Shown: positions 8,532-17,433 of the stretch, piece by piece
Numbering within the stretch: position 1 is the stretch's first letter
Layout: each line of letters opens with the position of its first letter
Assembly (NCBI GenBank): GCA_017619445.1
Contig: JAFZSI010000010.1
Coordinates: 62,001-126,000, forward strand
Direction: 5' to 3'
DNA length: 64,000 nt
From: Prevotella sp.
Lineage (GTDB): Bacteria; Bacteroidota; Bacteroidia; Bacteroidales; Bacteroidaceae
Program-made: the position numbers and the translations under genes
Notes under the pieces: model-generated
What the model was told of the DNA's origin: nothing
Database searches by the model: none
What the model saw: only the letters and a program-made list of their open reading frames with translations

Positions 8532-10439
8532 TTAATAGCCTAATCCAACATAACTGTGTGCCTCGAGGGTGATGTCGAACACCGTGGAGTTCTCAGCATA
8601 GCCGAAGAAACGGTTGCGGCCCCACATGCCCTGTGGCTTGGGCAACTCGGCAGGCTTCAGTTGCTCGCCTGTAAGGAGGTTGCGCAGGCTGCTGACCTTG
8701 GAGTTGACGACCACACGCAGAGTGACGCGGTTGTCGTTGAAGTTCTCCACCACCATGGTCTTGTTGTCGTAGGGGAACAGGGAAACCTTTGACGGGCCCT
8801 CAATGTAGGCACCCACGTCCTTGCTCATGGCGCGGCGGATGACGTTCAGGGCTGGTGCGGGATAGTCGTAGAGGTTGCCGAAGTCGTCGGGAATGGTGAG
8901 CACGAAGAGCATGCCCTTGGAATAGGTGTCGCGCAGCAGAATGGGATAGCCCGACACGCCGCCGGTGAGGGGACGGCCAGCACTTACCACCTCCCAGGAG
9001 TCGTTGGTGAAATATTTCACCTGCGGGATGATGAACTCGCGCTCTGACTTGCCAAACCAGCCGAAGTCATTGACAATGGCCTTCAGGTCGCCGCAGTAGA
9101 GCTCGCACACGTCGGCAAGCTTGTCCTTGATAGCCTTGAGGAGGCCTGTGGTAATAATGACATCGCCGCCTTTCTTCAGCTGAGCCTTGATTTTCTCCAC
9201 AATCTGCTCGTCCTTTGCTGCCTGCTGGGTGAGCAGAATCTGCTGACGGCCGTCAATCCATTTGGGATGCATGTCCATGGGCAGGCCAATCATGCCGAGG
9301 TAGTTCTGCAGGAAGTCCTCGCCTGAGGAGTGGTAGGGCTTGTAGGAAACAAGTCCGATGGGCTTGCCCAGCTTCCCCATGAGCTTGTCGGTCTCGTGGA
9401 GCGTCACGTGAGCAAAGCGGGCCATGGTTGTAGGCGTGATGGTCTTGCCGTTTTTGGTGTAGGGAGCCACCATGTCGTCGTAGCGGAAACTGTTGCCGCC
9501 CACCGACTGCCATTTAGCCTTCATCTGCGGGTTGATTTTCACGTCGTTAAGCTGCATGTAGTTCCAGAGGATAATCTCGGGCGTCTTAGACAGCATGGTG
9601 AGGTGCAGCTGCTCGGCATAGCGGTCCATGCTCATATTGATGCCGCCGGCATCTACCCATCCTCCACCGTTGCGCCCTGGAGCAATGTTGTCAAAGAAAC
9701 GCACAATGTTGTAGCTCAGATAGTTCTGCAAGTGCTGCGCAGAGCCTGGGTCGCGGGTCTCCGTGCCTGTCCAAAGGCCGTCGAAGTAGGTGGGCTCTTC
9801 CTCAAGGTTGAATCCCAGTCCGTGGAAATGGTCATACCAGTTGGGGTACTTGATAATGACCTTCACCTTGGGATTGACAGCCTTTGCGGGGTTTACCACG
9901 AGCTCACGGCCTGCGTCGGCCATGAGTCTGAGGCGATACTCGGTCCAGCTCTTGGTGCCTTTGGCTGCTATCTCGTCGTCGTTTTTCAAGTCTATGAAGA
10001 AGAAGTCGTCGAGAATGAAGTCGTCGAACAGCTTTGCGGTGTACTCAGAGATTTGCTTCACCTGCTGCCGCTCGTTCTCACGGGCGTAGCTGTAGGTCTC
10101 AAAGTCGGTAGGCTCAGAGCGTGTGAAGGTGATGCCGCCGCCAACCTCCAATCCTTTCGACTGGAAGAATTTCTTCACCTTGAGCATGACTTTCTCAGGC
10201 ACGGTGAAGGCGTCGCGGTGGGTCTCAAGGTATATTTTGTCGAGGTCCACCTGACTGCTCACGGTTTCCCATGTAGATTTCAGGAACTTGTCGTCTTCCA
10301 TCCTTGCCACGTCCTGGGCACGGATATAGGTAGATACCTTGAAGTTTTGGTACTTGCCGGCATGCACCGAAACGGTGGTCATGAGCGCGACGGCTGCTAA
10401 TAGGAATGACTTCATTTTGTTTTTCATTTTGCTTTCCAT
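8532..10439 (-). CDS. secreted protein of unknown function, possibly glycosidase-like
   Basis: Up to 635 residues; the true start may be at internal Met5 or Met9, just ahead of a clear signal peptide ending SVHAGK. I do not recognise a named family with certainty. The first two thirds have the feel of a TIM-barrel glycoside-hydrolase-like domain: acidic clusters after hydrophobic strands such as DDFFFIDLKNDD, then VKVIIKYPNWYDHFHG and a GGWVDAGGINM turn. The last third is beta-rich (YVGLGY ends the protein). It lies 16 nt upstream of the GH3 glucosidase and downstream of a secreted serine hydrolase, so it probably acts on the same glycan or glycoconjugate. No catalytic residues can be assigned. 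Confidence 0.6.
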   Translation of the reverse strand: MESKMKNKMKSFLLAAVALMTTVSVHAGKYQNFKVSTYIRAQDVARMEDDKFLKSTWETVSSQVDLDKIYLETHRDAFTVPEKVMLKVKKFFQSKGLEVGGGITFTRSEPTDFETYSYARENERQQVKQISEYTAKLFDDFILDDFFFIDLKNDDEIAAKGTKSWTEYRLRLMADAGRELVVNPAKAVNPKVKVIIKYPNWYDHFHGLGFNLEEEPTYFDGLWTGTETRDPGSAQHLQNYLSYNIVRFFDNIAPGRNGGGWVDAGGINMSMDRYAEQLHLTMLSKTPEIILWNYMQLNDVKINPQMKAKWQSVGGNSFRYDDMVAPYTKNGKTITPTTMARFAHVTLHETDKLMGKLGKPIGLVSYKPYHSSGEDFLQNYLGMIGLPMDMHPKWIDGRQQILLTQQAAKDEQIVEKIKAQLKKGGDVIITTGLLKAIKDKLADVCELYCGDLKAIVNDFGWFGKSEREFIIPQVKYFTNDSWEVVSAGRPLTGGVSGYPILLRDTYSKGMLFVLTIPDDFGNLYDYPAPALNVIRRAMSKDVGAYIEGPSKVSLFPYDNKTMVVENFNDNRVTLRVVVNSKVSSLRNLLTGEQLKPAELPKPQGMWGRNRFFGYAENSTVFDITLEAHSYVGLGY

Positions 10440-10499
10440 GTTTTTGTTTAGTTTTTGTGTATGAATTTGATTATAGGATGATGCATAGCTATTTGTTTG

Positions 10500-10624
10500 G
10501 AGTTTGGGAGTTCTGAGGAGTTTTCCTCCTTCTCTCCTTCCCTCCTTTACTCCTTTACTCCTTTACTCCTTTTACTCCTTTTTTCGCTTTGCTCAAGGAA
10601 CTTCTCCTTTTACTCCTTTACTAC
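10500..10624. repeat. pyrimidine-rich CTCCTTTACTCC tract
   Basis: Many imperfect CTCCTTTACT repeats. Within it, 10575-10608 is a 34-nt sequence whose exact reverse complement is at 17302-17335. The tract runs up to the stop codon of the serine hydrolase gene. Confidence 0.8.
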
Positions 10625-11689
10625 CTAAAGAATGGGAAGCAGATATTCCCAGATGAGGTCCATGTAGGGCTGATAGAGCGAGGAGGATGTTGTCAGCACC
10701 AGCACGGCATCGCGGTCGGGGAACACCATAATATATTGTCCTGCGAAACCGTCGGCGCGGAATGCGTTGTGGCGACACATCCACATCTGATAGCCGTAGC
10801 CCTGCACCCACTCGTTATTGTCCTTGTTGAGTCCTGCCTTCTCGAGGTCCTCAAAGCGTGTTCCGGAAGGGGCAGAAGGCACTTGATAGCTCGACATTTC
10901 CTTCAGCCACTCGGCGGGCACAATCTGCTTGCCGTTCCATTGGCCTTTCTGCAGGAACAGCTGTCCCATCTTAGCCATATCCTCTGTTTTCAGCATCAGT
11001 CCCCAGCCTCCGCAGTTGATGCCCTGCGGACTCTCGTCCCATTGCGGACGTGCGATGTGCAACGGCTGGAAGAGGCGTGTGTCAAGATAGTCGATGAGCT
11101 TTTCGCCTGTCACTTTCTGCACTATGGCGGAGAGCATATATGTGCCGAGGGAGTTATACAGATAATACTCTCCTGGCTTGTGCTCCACAGGCCAAGAAAG
11201 GAATCCCTCCACCCAATCTACAGAGTCTTGTCTTGCGCTTTTGGGCTCCTCGTCGTGTCCGCAGGTCATAGTAAGCAGGTCACGAACGGTCATGGCCTTG
11301 AGGTTCTCACTTTGCTCTGCGGGCAGTTTGTCGGGGAAGAACTTCACCACGGGGTCTGTGAGGTTGAGTTTCCCTTCATCGATGGCCAGTCCCACGGCTG
11401 TGGCGGTGAATGTTTTGCTGACCGAATGCATAGGATGCGGCGTTTCGGCAGTCTGTCCGTTGAACCACTTCTCAAACACCACCTCGCCGTGCTTCAGAAT
11501 CATGATGCTGTGCAGGGTGATGGAATCTGGTGCCACCGGGCGCGTTTGTGTGGCATTGACAAACGAGTCAACAGCCGCCACCACTTCGGGCGTGGCTATG
11601 TTTCGCGGCAGGTCGATTACCAGATTTTCTCGTCTGCAACATGGCAACAACAGCATCGCCAAGGCGAATAAATAGAATAACTTCTTCAT
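10625..11689 (-). CDS. beta-lactamase-fold serine hydrolase lipoprotein
   Basis: 354 residues. The N-terminus is a lipoprotein signal (LLLPCC, probable lipidated Cys17 or Cys18). The serine beta-lactamase/class C (PF00144) motifs are present: SVSK at 89-92 with Ser89 as nucleophile and Lys92 as base, YNS at 178-180 in place of the YxN tyrosine motif, and GFAGQ in the position of the HxG box near the C-terminus. Such CubicO-type enzymes act as esterases or peptidases; a true beta-lactamase role is not indicated. It is the first gene of the leftward group with the unknown secreted protein and the GH3 enzyme, and has a good promoter at 11735-11765. Confidence 0.85.
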   Translation of the reverse strand: MKKLFYLFALAMLLLPCCRRENLVIDLPRNIATPEVVAAVDSFVNATQTRPVAPDSITLHSIMILKHGEVVFEKWFNGQTAETPHPMHSVSKTFTATAVGLAIDEGKLNLTDPVVKFFPDKLPAEQSENLKAMTVRDLLTMTCGHDEEPKSARQDSVDWVEGFLSWPVEHKPGEYYLYNSLGTYMLSAIVQKVTGEKLIDYLDTRLFQPLHIARPQWDESPQGINCGGWGLMLKTEDMAKMGQLFLQKGQWNGKQIVPAEWLKEMSSYQVPSAPSGTRFEDLEKAGLNKDNNEWVQGYGYQMWMCRHNAFRADGFAGQYIMVFPDRDAVLVLTTSSSLYQPYMDLIWEYLLPIL

Positions 11690-11734
11690 AAGGCTTGAAT
11701 TAATTGATGATAATAAAATTGTCGTTTATTCTAC

Positions 11735-11765
11735 AAAGGTAGCGGTTTATCTCTTTACGACCAAA
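11735..11765 (-). promoter_or_regulatory. promoter of the serine hydrolase/GH3 operon
   Basis: On the minus strand: TTTG (11762-11765), a 19-nt spacer, then TACCTTTG (11735-11742). Both boxes and the spacing fit the Bacteroidota vegetative promoter. Confidence 0.7.
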
Positions 11766-11805
11766 TTATTAACATTTTTTGGTGCAAGGAAGGTTCTTGA
11801 GTGCA

Positions 11806-11889
11806 GAGTTACGGGCATAAAGCATAGAGTTATGGGCGTAAAGCATAGAGTTATGGGCGTAAAGCATAGAGTTACGGGCGTAAATGCAT
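11806..11889. repeat. four tandem 21-bp units (locus B)
   Basis: Four perfect-register 21-bp units (starts 11806, 11827, 11848, 11869), each of the form GAGTTAYGGGC followed by RTAAAGCATA; the last unit is slightly degenerate. They match the 21-bp units of loci D and F, but no TTTTCTAGAAAA palindrome is present here. They lie between the divergent promoters of the GH3 operon and the hybrid regulator. Confidence 0.85.
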
Positions 11890-11950
11890 GTTTTTGACTG
11901 AAAGGGAAGATTTTTATGATAACAATTTCGCAGGATAAAAAAATTTTTAC

Positions 11951-11958
11951 TATTTTTG
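11951..11958 (+). promoter_or_regulatory. candidate -7 box for the hybrid two-component regulator
   Basis: TATTTTTG matches TAnnTTTG, 47 nt upstream of the ATG at 12005; the -33 region is weak. Confidence 0.5.
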
Positions 11959-12004
11959 CACACAAAGAACAAAAACTAAACTTCTGAGCAACTCTTTTTA
12001 GACC

Positions 12005-15000
12005 ATGAAACAAAAGGGACGAATACTAGCATTCTGCATCTTGTTTATTCATACACTTGCGGCAAAAGCCGCCACAGACCTGCATTTCGAGCACATCGAC
12101 ACACGCGGGCACATGGTGTATTGTATCTGCCGCGATGCAGACGGCGTTGTGTGGGCTGGCACATCAAACGGACTCACAACACTCGCACAGCTGCAAAGCA
12201 GCAGGCCTTTCAGCTACGTGCGCCACAAAGCACTAAACGAAATCATCCACAATATCCGACAGGACAACATGGGGCGCCTGTGGCTGACCACCAACACAGA
12301 GCACCTAATAGTCTATGATGCAAGGCGAAACCACACCATCACCAACATTGCAGCCTACTTCAAAACCATCGGACTGGAAAATTGTGACGAGCAGCTGACT
12401 ACCATCGACGCACAGGGCCGCCTGTGGACAAGCAATGGAAAGGCCATCTTCTGCTACAACTTCAAGACCAAAGAAATCCGGAAATTCACGTTCCCTCAAA
12501 TAAATGGTGTGAAGCCAAACGGCTGGAATATTCTATCTCTGCAGAGCAATAACGAGGAAATAATCGTGGCCACATCCACCGACATCTTCTATATTTCGGA
12601 CAGCACCCAACGGTTGGTGCACAATGCCCAGACTCCCCAAACGTTCACAACGCAATTCATCACCATGGTGCGCGACTGGGAACGAAATCTGTGGATTGCC
12701 GCAGACAACAAACTGTTCCGCTTCGACGCGGCAGCAAAGAAATGGGACATGCTCAACAGCGTTCATCATGTTAAGGACATTGTGGCCACGCAAACGGGAC
12801 AGGTGTATGTTGCCACCAGCAACTACGGACTCTACATCTTCGACAAGAGCAGCCCTTCGGCCTTACAGGCTCCCGTCAACCTGAAACAGGCGCCGCCCAA
12901 CACAGACGGACTGCTGAACAACCACATTGAACGGCTCTACTACGACCAGCCGCGACAAGCCATCGTGGTAACGTATAATAAAAGCAACCTGAGCATCGGC
13001 ACGCTGCAGAGCGAAAAATACGCCATCCACCGACTGGCCACGGCAGCCAACCAGTATCAGCCCGAAGACATCATCAGCTTCACGGCAACAGCCGACGGGC
13101 GTTCGTTCTGGGCAGGTTCTGAGGATGGCGGCATGTTCAGGATTGAGAGCTCAGGCAACTATCCTATCGTGGAGAACCGCTTCAGGGGTCATACGGTAAG
13201 CGCCCTGTTCACCGACAGCAACAACCATCTATGGACTGGACTCTACAACGAAGGACTCTTTGCGGCCGACGGACGGGTATATTGCGAGGGAAGTTCACCC
13301 TACGCTATTGTGCAGCCCATTCGCGGCGGCAAGCTGTTCGTAGCCCTGCTGGGACAGGGCATCGTGGCCATTGACCCGCAGACAGGCAAGACGGAAACCG
13401 TGAAGACCAACAGCCCCTGGGTGCTTGACCTGACAGAATGCAACGGACGGGTGTATGCCGTCACCAACAACTTCATTCACGAAATAAACGCTGCCACGCT
13501 GGCCACAAAACTCATTTCCACCGACAAGTTCGGCAAGGATGCAAAGATAAAGGAAGGTCATCGCGAACTAATGACCGACAAACGGGGATGGCTGTGGGTT
13601 GTGAGCAACGTGAACCACTCCCCTCTCTACATCTACGAGACGAAAACCGGCAAGACACATGCCCTCGACGAGATGGAAAAATATATTGTCCATTCCATCT
13701 GTGCAGATAAATTCGACAACATCTGGTGCACCACCGACGAGGGACTCGTTAGAATCAGCACCAACGGCCAGCAGTTCACATACAGCAGATACCAGTTCAA
13801 CGTGCGCCACGACTTCAACTACAACAAACGTGCACTTTACGCATTGCCCAACGGCAACCTGGTGGCGGGGACCGACAGGGGATTCATTAGCTTCAACCCG
13901 AAACTACTGACTGCCGACAACAGGCCGCAAAGCAACAATGTGCCGCCCATCATCACCCTGCTGCGCATCAACTCGCAACTGCAGGCGCCACCACAAACAG
14001 ACTCAGACAAGCAGAAAGGCTGCGGCAACGGCATTGAAGGCGACATCATCTACACCCGCGAACTGAATCTGAGCCACAAAGAGAACAACATCGTCATAGA
14101 ATGCCGACCAAGAGGGTTCATGCCCGAAATGGCCTACCAGTACTACTACATGCTGAAGGGACACTCTGACCAATGGACACCAACCAACAACAACAACATC
14201 ATATTCTCGAACCTGCCGCCGGGACAATACGACCTCTACCTGCGAATGGCACCTACAGCCGACGACACCAGCGAAGAGTTCCACATGATGCACATCAACA
14301 TCAGGCAGTCGTTCTGGCGCTCGCCTTGGGGTTACGCGCTCTACGCAGCCGTGCTCGGCGCCATGGCCATTGCTGTATTCCTGATTGTAAGAAACCGCCA
14401 ACGCTACCGCCGTGAGATTCGTGAAATAGAACAGCAGAAGCAACAGGAAGAAAAGCTGAACGAAATGAAAAACCGCTTCTTCACCAATGTCAGCCATGAC
14501 CTTCGCACTCCGCTCTCGCTCATCCTCGCTCCGGCAGAAGAACTCATACAGCGGTTCAGCGCACAACCCCAAACCGACAACACGCTGTTCATGCTCAGCA
14601 CCATCAAACGCAATGCCAGCAGACTGTTGCAGCTGGTCAACCAGATTCTCGATGTGCGAAGGATGGAAATTGCAGGTGACACGCTGCACATCGAACAAAC
14701 CGACATCAACAAGATGCTCAGCGACATTGCCACGGCCTACGTTCCCATGACCCTGCAACGCGACATCGCCCTGAACATCAGTCTGCCCGAACAACCGCTC
14801 ATAATGGGCATAGACAAGGAGAAAATCACAAAGGTAATCAACAACCTGGTATCAAATGCCTTCAAATTCACTCCCGATGGCGGCAATATAGACATCATTT
14901 GTAAAACTATGCTGAACGGCAAAGGTGACAACCTTGTGGTACAAGTGGCCGACACGGGGTACGGCATCTCAAAAGAAGACCTTCCACACATCTTTGAGCG

Positions 15001-16081
15001 CTACTATTACTCCAAGCAACTGCACACAAGCCACGAGAGCAGCGGCATTGGACTGAGCATCGTAAAACAATATACCGAACTGATGGACGGCTCGGTAAGC
15101 GTGGAAAACAACACGCCAAGGGGAACACGGTTCACCATCACCATTCCCATCAACAAGACTTCACAGAACGCTGACAAAACAGAAATGCCGACAGAAGAAC
15201 TGCCGGCAATTGAAAAAGAAAAGGTCGAACCGACTGTTGAAGAACCGGCAGCAGGCAAGCAAACAATTGAAAAAGAAACTGTTGAAAAACCAGCCAACGA
15301 AATAAGAAAGGAAAAACCGACCGTTTTGTTGGCCGACGACAATGCCGACCTGCTGAATTTCCTTGTCACTTCGCTGGCCAACGACTACAAGACCTTGGCG
15401 GCCAGCAGCGGCGAAGAAGCACTACGACTGCTCAACGACGAAGAAAACATCATCGACGTGGTGGTGAGCGACATCATGATGCCCGGCACCGACGGACTGG
15501 AACTCACACGGCGCATCAAACAAGACGTTAATCTCAGCCACATTCCCGTCATTCTACTCACGGCCAAAGCTTTGGAAGAAGACCAGCTCAGAGGCCTGCA
15601 GATGGGTGCTAACGACTACATCACCAAGCCGTTTAACATAGAGATTCTGCGCCTGCGCATCAACAGCTGGATGCAACGCCGAAAGGCCGCGCGCGAAAAA
15701 TTCAACAATCAGCCCGTCGTGGAGCCCGAAAAGCTGACCATCACCACCCTCGACGAGCAACTGCTGCAGCAAGCCGTCAGCCTGGTGAGCGAGCACATGC
15801 ATGAGCCCGACTTTAATGTGGACCAGCTGGCGTCGTTGATTGGTATCCATCGTACGGGTCTGAACCGTAAGCTGCAATTCATCACGGGTCAGACGCCCAT
15901 TCTGTTTATCCGTACGCTCAGGATGAAACGCGCCTGCCAGATAATGGAAGCCGACCCATCGCTGCCGGTTTCGCAGGTGGCCTATCAGGTGGGGTTCAAC
16001 AATCCCAAGCTTTTCGCCAAGCATTTTATGGACGAATACGGCATGAGACCCAGCGAATTCATCAAGAAAAAACGCAGCTGA
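12005..16081 (+). CDS. hybrid two-component system regulator (HTCS)
   Basis: 1358 residues combining sensor, kinase and transcription factor in one inner-membrane protein. In order: signal sequence; periplasmic two-component propeller repeats (about 25-690); a Y_Y_Y domain (about 690-770); a transmembrane helix (about 777-797); HisKA with phospho-acceptor His831 in NVSHDLRTPLS; HATPase (about 925-1040); a Glu/Lys/Pro-rich linker with repeated EKxxVE-type units (about 1045-1105); a receiver with Asp1156 in SDIMMPGTDG; and a C-terminal AraC helix-turn-helix (about 1255-1355). HTCS proteins bind oligosaccharides in the periplasm and switch on glycan-use genes. No SusC/SusD pair is adjacent, so the likely target is the divergent serine hydrolase/unknown/GH3 operon. 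Confidence 0.93.
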   Translation: MKQKGRILAFCILFIHTLAAKAATDLHFEHIDTRGHMVYCICRDADGVVWAGTSNGLTTLAQLQSSRPFSYVRHKALNEIIHNIRQDNMGRLWLTTNTEHLIVYDARRNHTITNIAAYFKTIGLENCDEQLTTIDAQGRLWTSNGKAIFCYNFKTKEIRKFTFPQINGVKPNGWNILSLQSNNEEIIVATSTDIFYISDSTQRLVHNAQTPQTFTTQFITMVRDWERNLWIAADNKLFRFDAAAKKWDMLNSVHHVKDIVATQTGQVYVATSNYGLYIFDKSSPSALQAPVNLKQAPPNTDGLLNNHIERLYYDQPRQAIVVTYNKSNLSIGTLQSEKYAIHRLATAANQYQPEDIISFTATADGRSFWAGSEDGGMFRIESSGNYPIVENRFRGHTVSALFTDSNNHLWTGLYNEGLFAADGRVYCEGSSPYAIVQPIRGGKLFVALLGQGIVAIDPQTGKTETVKTNSPWVLDLTECNGRVYAVTNNFIHEINAATLATKLISTDKFGKDAKIKEGHRELMTDKRGWLWVVSNVNHSPLYIYETKTGKTHALDEMEKYIVHSICADKFDNIWCTTDEGLVRISTNGQQFTYSRYQFNVRHDFNYNKRALYALPNGNLVAGTDRGFISFNPKLLTADNRPQSNNVPPIITLLRINSQLQAPPQTDSDKQKGCGNGIEGDIIYTRELNLSHKENNIVIECRPRGFMPEMAYQYYYMLKGHSDQWTPTNNNNIIFSNLPPGQYDLYLRMAPTADDTSEEFHMMHINIRQSFWRSPWGYALYAAVLGAMAIAVFLIVRNRQRYRREIREIEQQKQQEEKLNEMKNRFFTNVSHDLRTPLSLILAPAEELIQRFSAQPQTDNTLFMLSTIKRNASRLLQLVNQILDVRRMEIAGDTLHIEQTDINKMLSDIATAYVPMTLQRDIALNISLPEQPLIMGIDKEKITKVINNLVSNAFKFTPDGGNIDIICKTMLNGKGDNLVVQVADTGYGISKEDLPHIFERYYYSKQLHTSHESSGIGLSIVKQYTELMDGSVSVENNTPRGTRFTITIPINKTSQNADKTEMPTEELPAIEKEKVEPTVEEPAAGKQTIEKETVEKPANEIRKEKPTVLLADDNADLLNFLVTSLANDYKTLAASSGEEALRLLNDEENIIDVVVSDIMMPGTDGLELTRRIKQDVNLSHIPVILLTAKALEEDQLRGLQMGANDYITKPFNIEILRLRINSWMQRRKAAREKFNNQPVVEPEKLTITTLDEQLLQQAVSLVSEHMHEPDFNVDQLASLIGIHRTGLNRKLQFITGQTPILFIRTLRMKRACQIMEADPSLPVSQVAYQVGFNNPKLFAKHFMDEYGMRPSEFIKKKRS

Positions 16082-16136
16082 ACAACACCTTTCAACAACC
16101 CTTCGTCATCACCCTGTAACCGCTTTGAAGAAAAAG

Positions 16137-16167
16137 AGTGCATCATTTGAAGAATGCACTTTTTTTC
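16137..16167 (+). terminator. terminator of the HTCS gene
   Basis: AGTGCAT (16137-16143) pairs with ATGCACT (16154-16160), followed by seven T. Confidence 0.65.
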
Positions 16168-16179
16168 TATACCCGTATG

Positions 16180-16410
16180 CTTGCACGGTTCTATTTTATG
16201 CCTTATCTTTGCAACAACAAAAAGACAACGGACTAAGCATAAAGAAGAAAAATCCATACTAAAAAAGCGATCTTGTTATTAGAAACATGTGAGGTTCAAC
16301 ATTAGAGATATTGTCGATGATTACTATATACAACATGCAACACACAAACTAAACAGACTGTGGCGGGCTTTTCCCCATTCAGTAAGCCATGGAGAGCCCG
16401 CCATTTTTTC
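16180..16410 (+). ncRNA. candidate small RNA with its own promoter and terminator
   Basis: A promoter-like pair is present: CTTG (16180-16183), a 20-nt spacer and TATCTTTG (16204-16211). About 150 nt downstream is an intrinsic terminator: TGGCGGGCT (16361-16369) pairs with AGCCCGCCA (16395-16403) and is followed by six T. No reading frame of note lies between, and no rightward gene follows for 3 kb. The predicted RNA would run from about 16218 to 16410. I cannot match it to a known family. Confidence 0.4.
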
Positions 16411-16480
16411 AAAAGAAGATGTAAGTTATTCAGATATTAGTAATATAGTTTTGTTTTAACAGAATCACATTGTGATGATA

Positions 16481-16512
16481 CCACCCTATAAGTAGTGATA
16501 TTTGTAGGGTGG
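16481..16512. repeat. short inverted repeat in the maf-HTCS gap
   Basis: CCACCCTA (16481-16488) and TAGGGTGG (16505-16512) form an 8-bp stem. Function unknown; a weak TAGTTTTG box lies upstream at 16446-16453. Confidence 0.5.
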
Positions 16513-16524
16513 CAATTGTTTAAA

Positions 16525-16656
16525 AGGAAAAAGGAGCCCATCTTCACAGACAAACTCCTAAGGAAAATGATAAATATAGATTAAAACTACTGTTATGCTA
16601 TTGAAAGTCATACAATAGCGCTTGCAAAGGTACGATTAAGTGAGCAAAAAACCAAA
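16525..16656 (-). ncRNA. candidate leftward small RNA downstream of maf
   Basis: Reading leftward: TTTG (16653-16656), a 20-nt spacer and TACCTTTG (16625-16632) form a good Bacteroidota promoter. It starts just beyond the maf stop codon and points away from maf. The RNA would begin with a hairpin (GCTATTG at 16597-16603 with CAATAGC at 16613-16619) and reach AGGAG...CTCCT followed by five T near 16525. No coding frame is seen. Family unknown. Confidence 0.4.
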
Positions 16657-16657
16657 T

Positions 16658-17257
16658 CTATTTGAGTTTTTTCTCTAATTCTATAAACAGAATCCCCATT
16701 TTCTGCAGTTCGGCGTAAATGCGTTGTACGGGCAGTCCCATCACATTAAAGTAGCTGCCGTTGAGGGCCGTCACGCCCACATAGCCAATCCATTCCTGAA
16801 TGCCGTAAGCACCAGCCTTGTCCATGGGCTTGTAGGTATCCACATAGTAATTGATTTCTTCGTCGGTAAAAGCCTTGAAAGTAACCTCAGTGGTAACCCC
16901 AAACACACGTTGCGTAGAGGTGGTGGTCAGACACACACCCGTAATCACCTGATGGGTCTTACCGCTGAGTTCCTTCAGCATGTGCACGGCATCGGCACGG
17001 TCGGCAGGCTTGCCAAGCACCTCCTCGTCGAGCACCACAACGGTATCGGCGGTAATCACCACTTCATCGTCTGCCATCGTGGACTTATAGGCCTCGGCCT
17101 TGTTTTTTGCAAGAAACTGCGGAATATCCACCGGGCTGAGCATCGGAGGATAGGATTCGTCTATACCATCGAGCACACGCACGCTGAACGGGATGTCAAG
17201 ACCCGCCAACAGTTCTTTTCTTCGGGGCGAATTGCTCGCCAAAACAATTCTGTGCAT
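16658..17257 (-). CDS. maf: Maf-family nucleotide pyrophosphatase
   Basis: 199 residues with the Maf signature near the N-terminus (LASNSPRRKELL) and the central ITADTVV acidic motif. Maf-type enzymes hydrolyse dTTP, UTP or modified nucleotides to the monophosphate plus pyrophosphate, removing non-canonical or excess nucleotides in the cytoplasm. Length is normal. It is transcribed leftward with kdsC and the DUF2520-type gene upstream. A low-complexity tract of about 170 nt separates it from kdsC, so cotranscription is uncertain. Confidence 0.9.
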   Translation of the reverse strand: MHRIVLASNSPRRKELLAGLDIPFSVRVLDGIDESYPPMLSPVDIPQFLAKNKAEAYKSTMADDEVVITADTVVVLDEEVLGKPADRADAVHMLKELSGKTHQVITGVCLTTTSTQRVFGVTTEVTFKAFTDEEINYYVDTYKPMDKAGAYGIQEWIGYVGVTALNGSYFNVMGLPVQRIYAELQKMGILFIELEKKLK

Positions 17258-17284
17258 CTGTTTGAGATTTGTCGTTTAGTCGTT

Positions 17285-17410
17285 TAGGTGTAAAGAAGTA
17301 AAGGAGAAGTTCCTTGAGCAAAGCGAAAAAAGGAGTAAAGGAGTTATCGGAAGTTATCGGAAGTTAACGGGAGTTAGCGGACAAAGGAGCATATCTCGTA
17401 CCTACGTACC
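17285..17410. repeat. composite intergenic tract
   Basis: It contains the 34-nt segment 17302-17335 (exact inverse of 10575-10608), then GGAGTTATCGGAAGTTATCG, GGGAGTTAGCGGACAAAGG and a CGTACCTACGTACC stretch. It fills the maf-kdsC gap. Confidence 0.8.
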
Positions 17411-17433
17411 TCCGCACCTTCGTACCCCCGAAC

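Noticed and set aside
12005-16081. SusC/SusD polysaccharide utilisation locus around the HTCS gene
   Set aside because: No SusC or SusD homologue lies on either side; the nearest TonB receptor (21011) is 5 kb away behind unrelated genes and lacks a SusD partner.
16204-16410. 6S RNA gene in the HTCS-maf gap
   Set aside because: Length would fit, but the predicted 5' and 3' ends are not complementary and no open central bubble is seen, so I left it as an unassigned candidate RNA.
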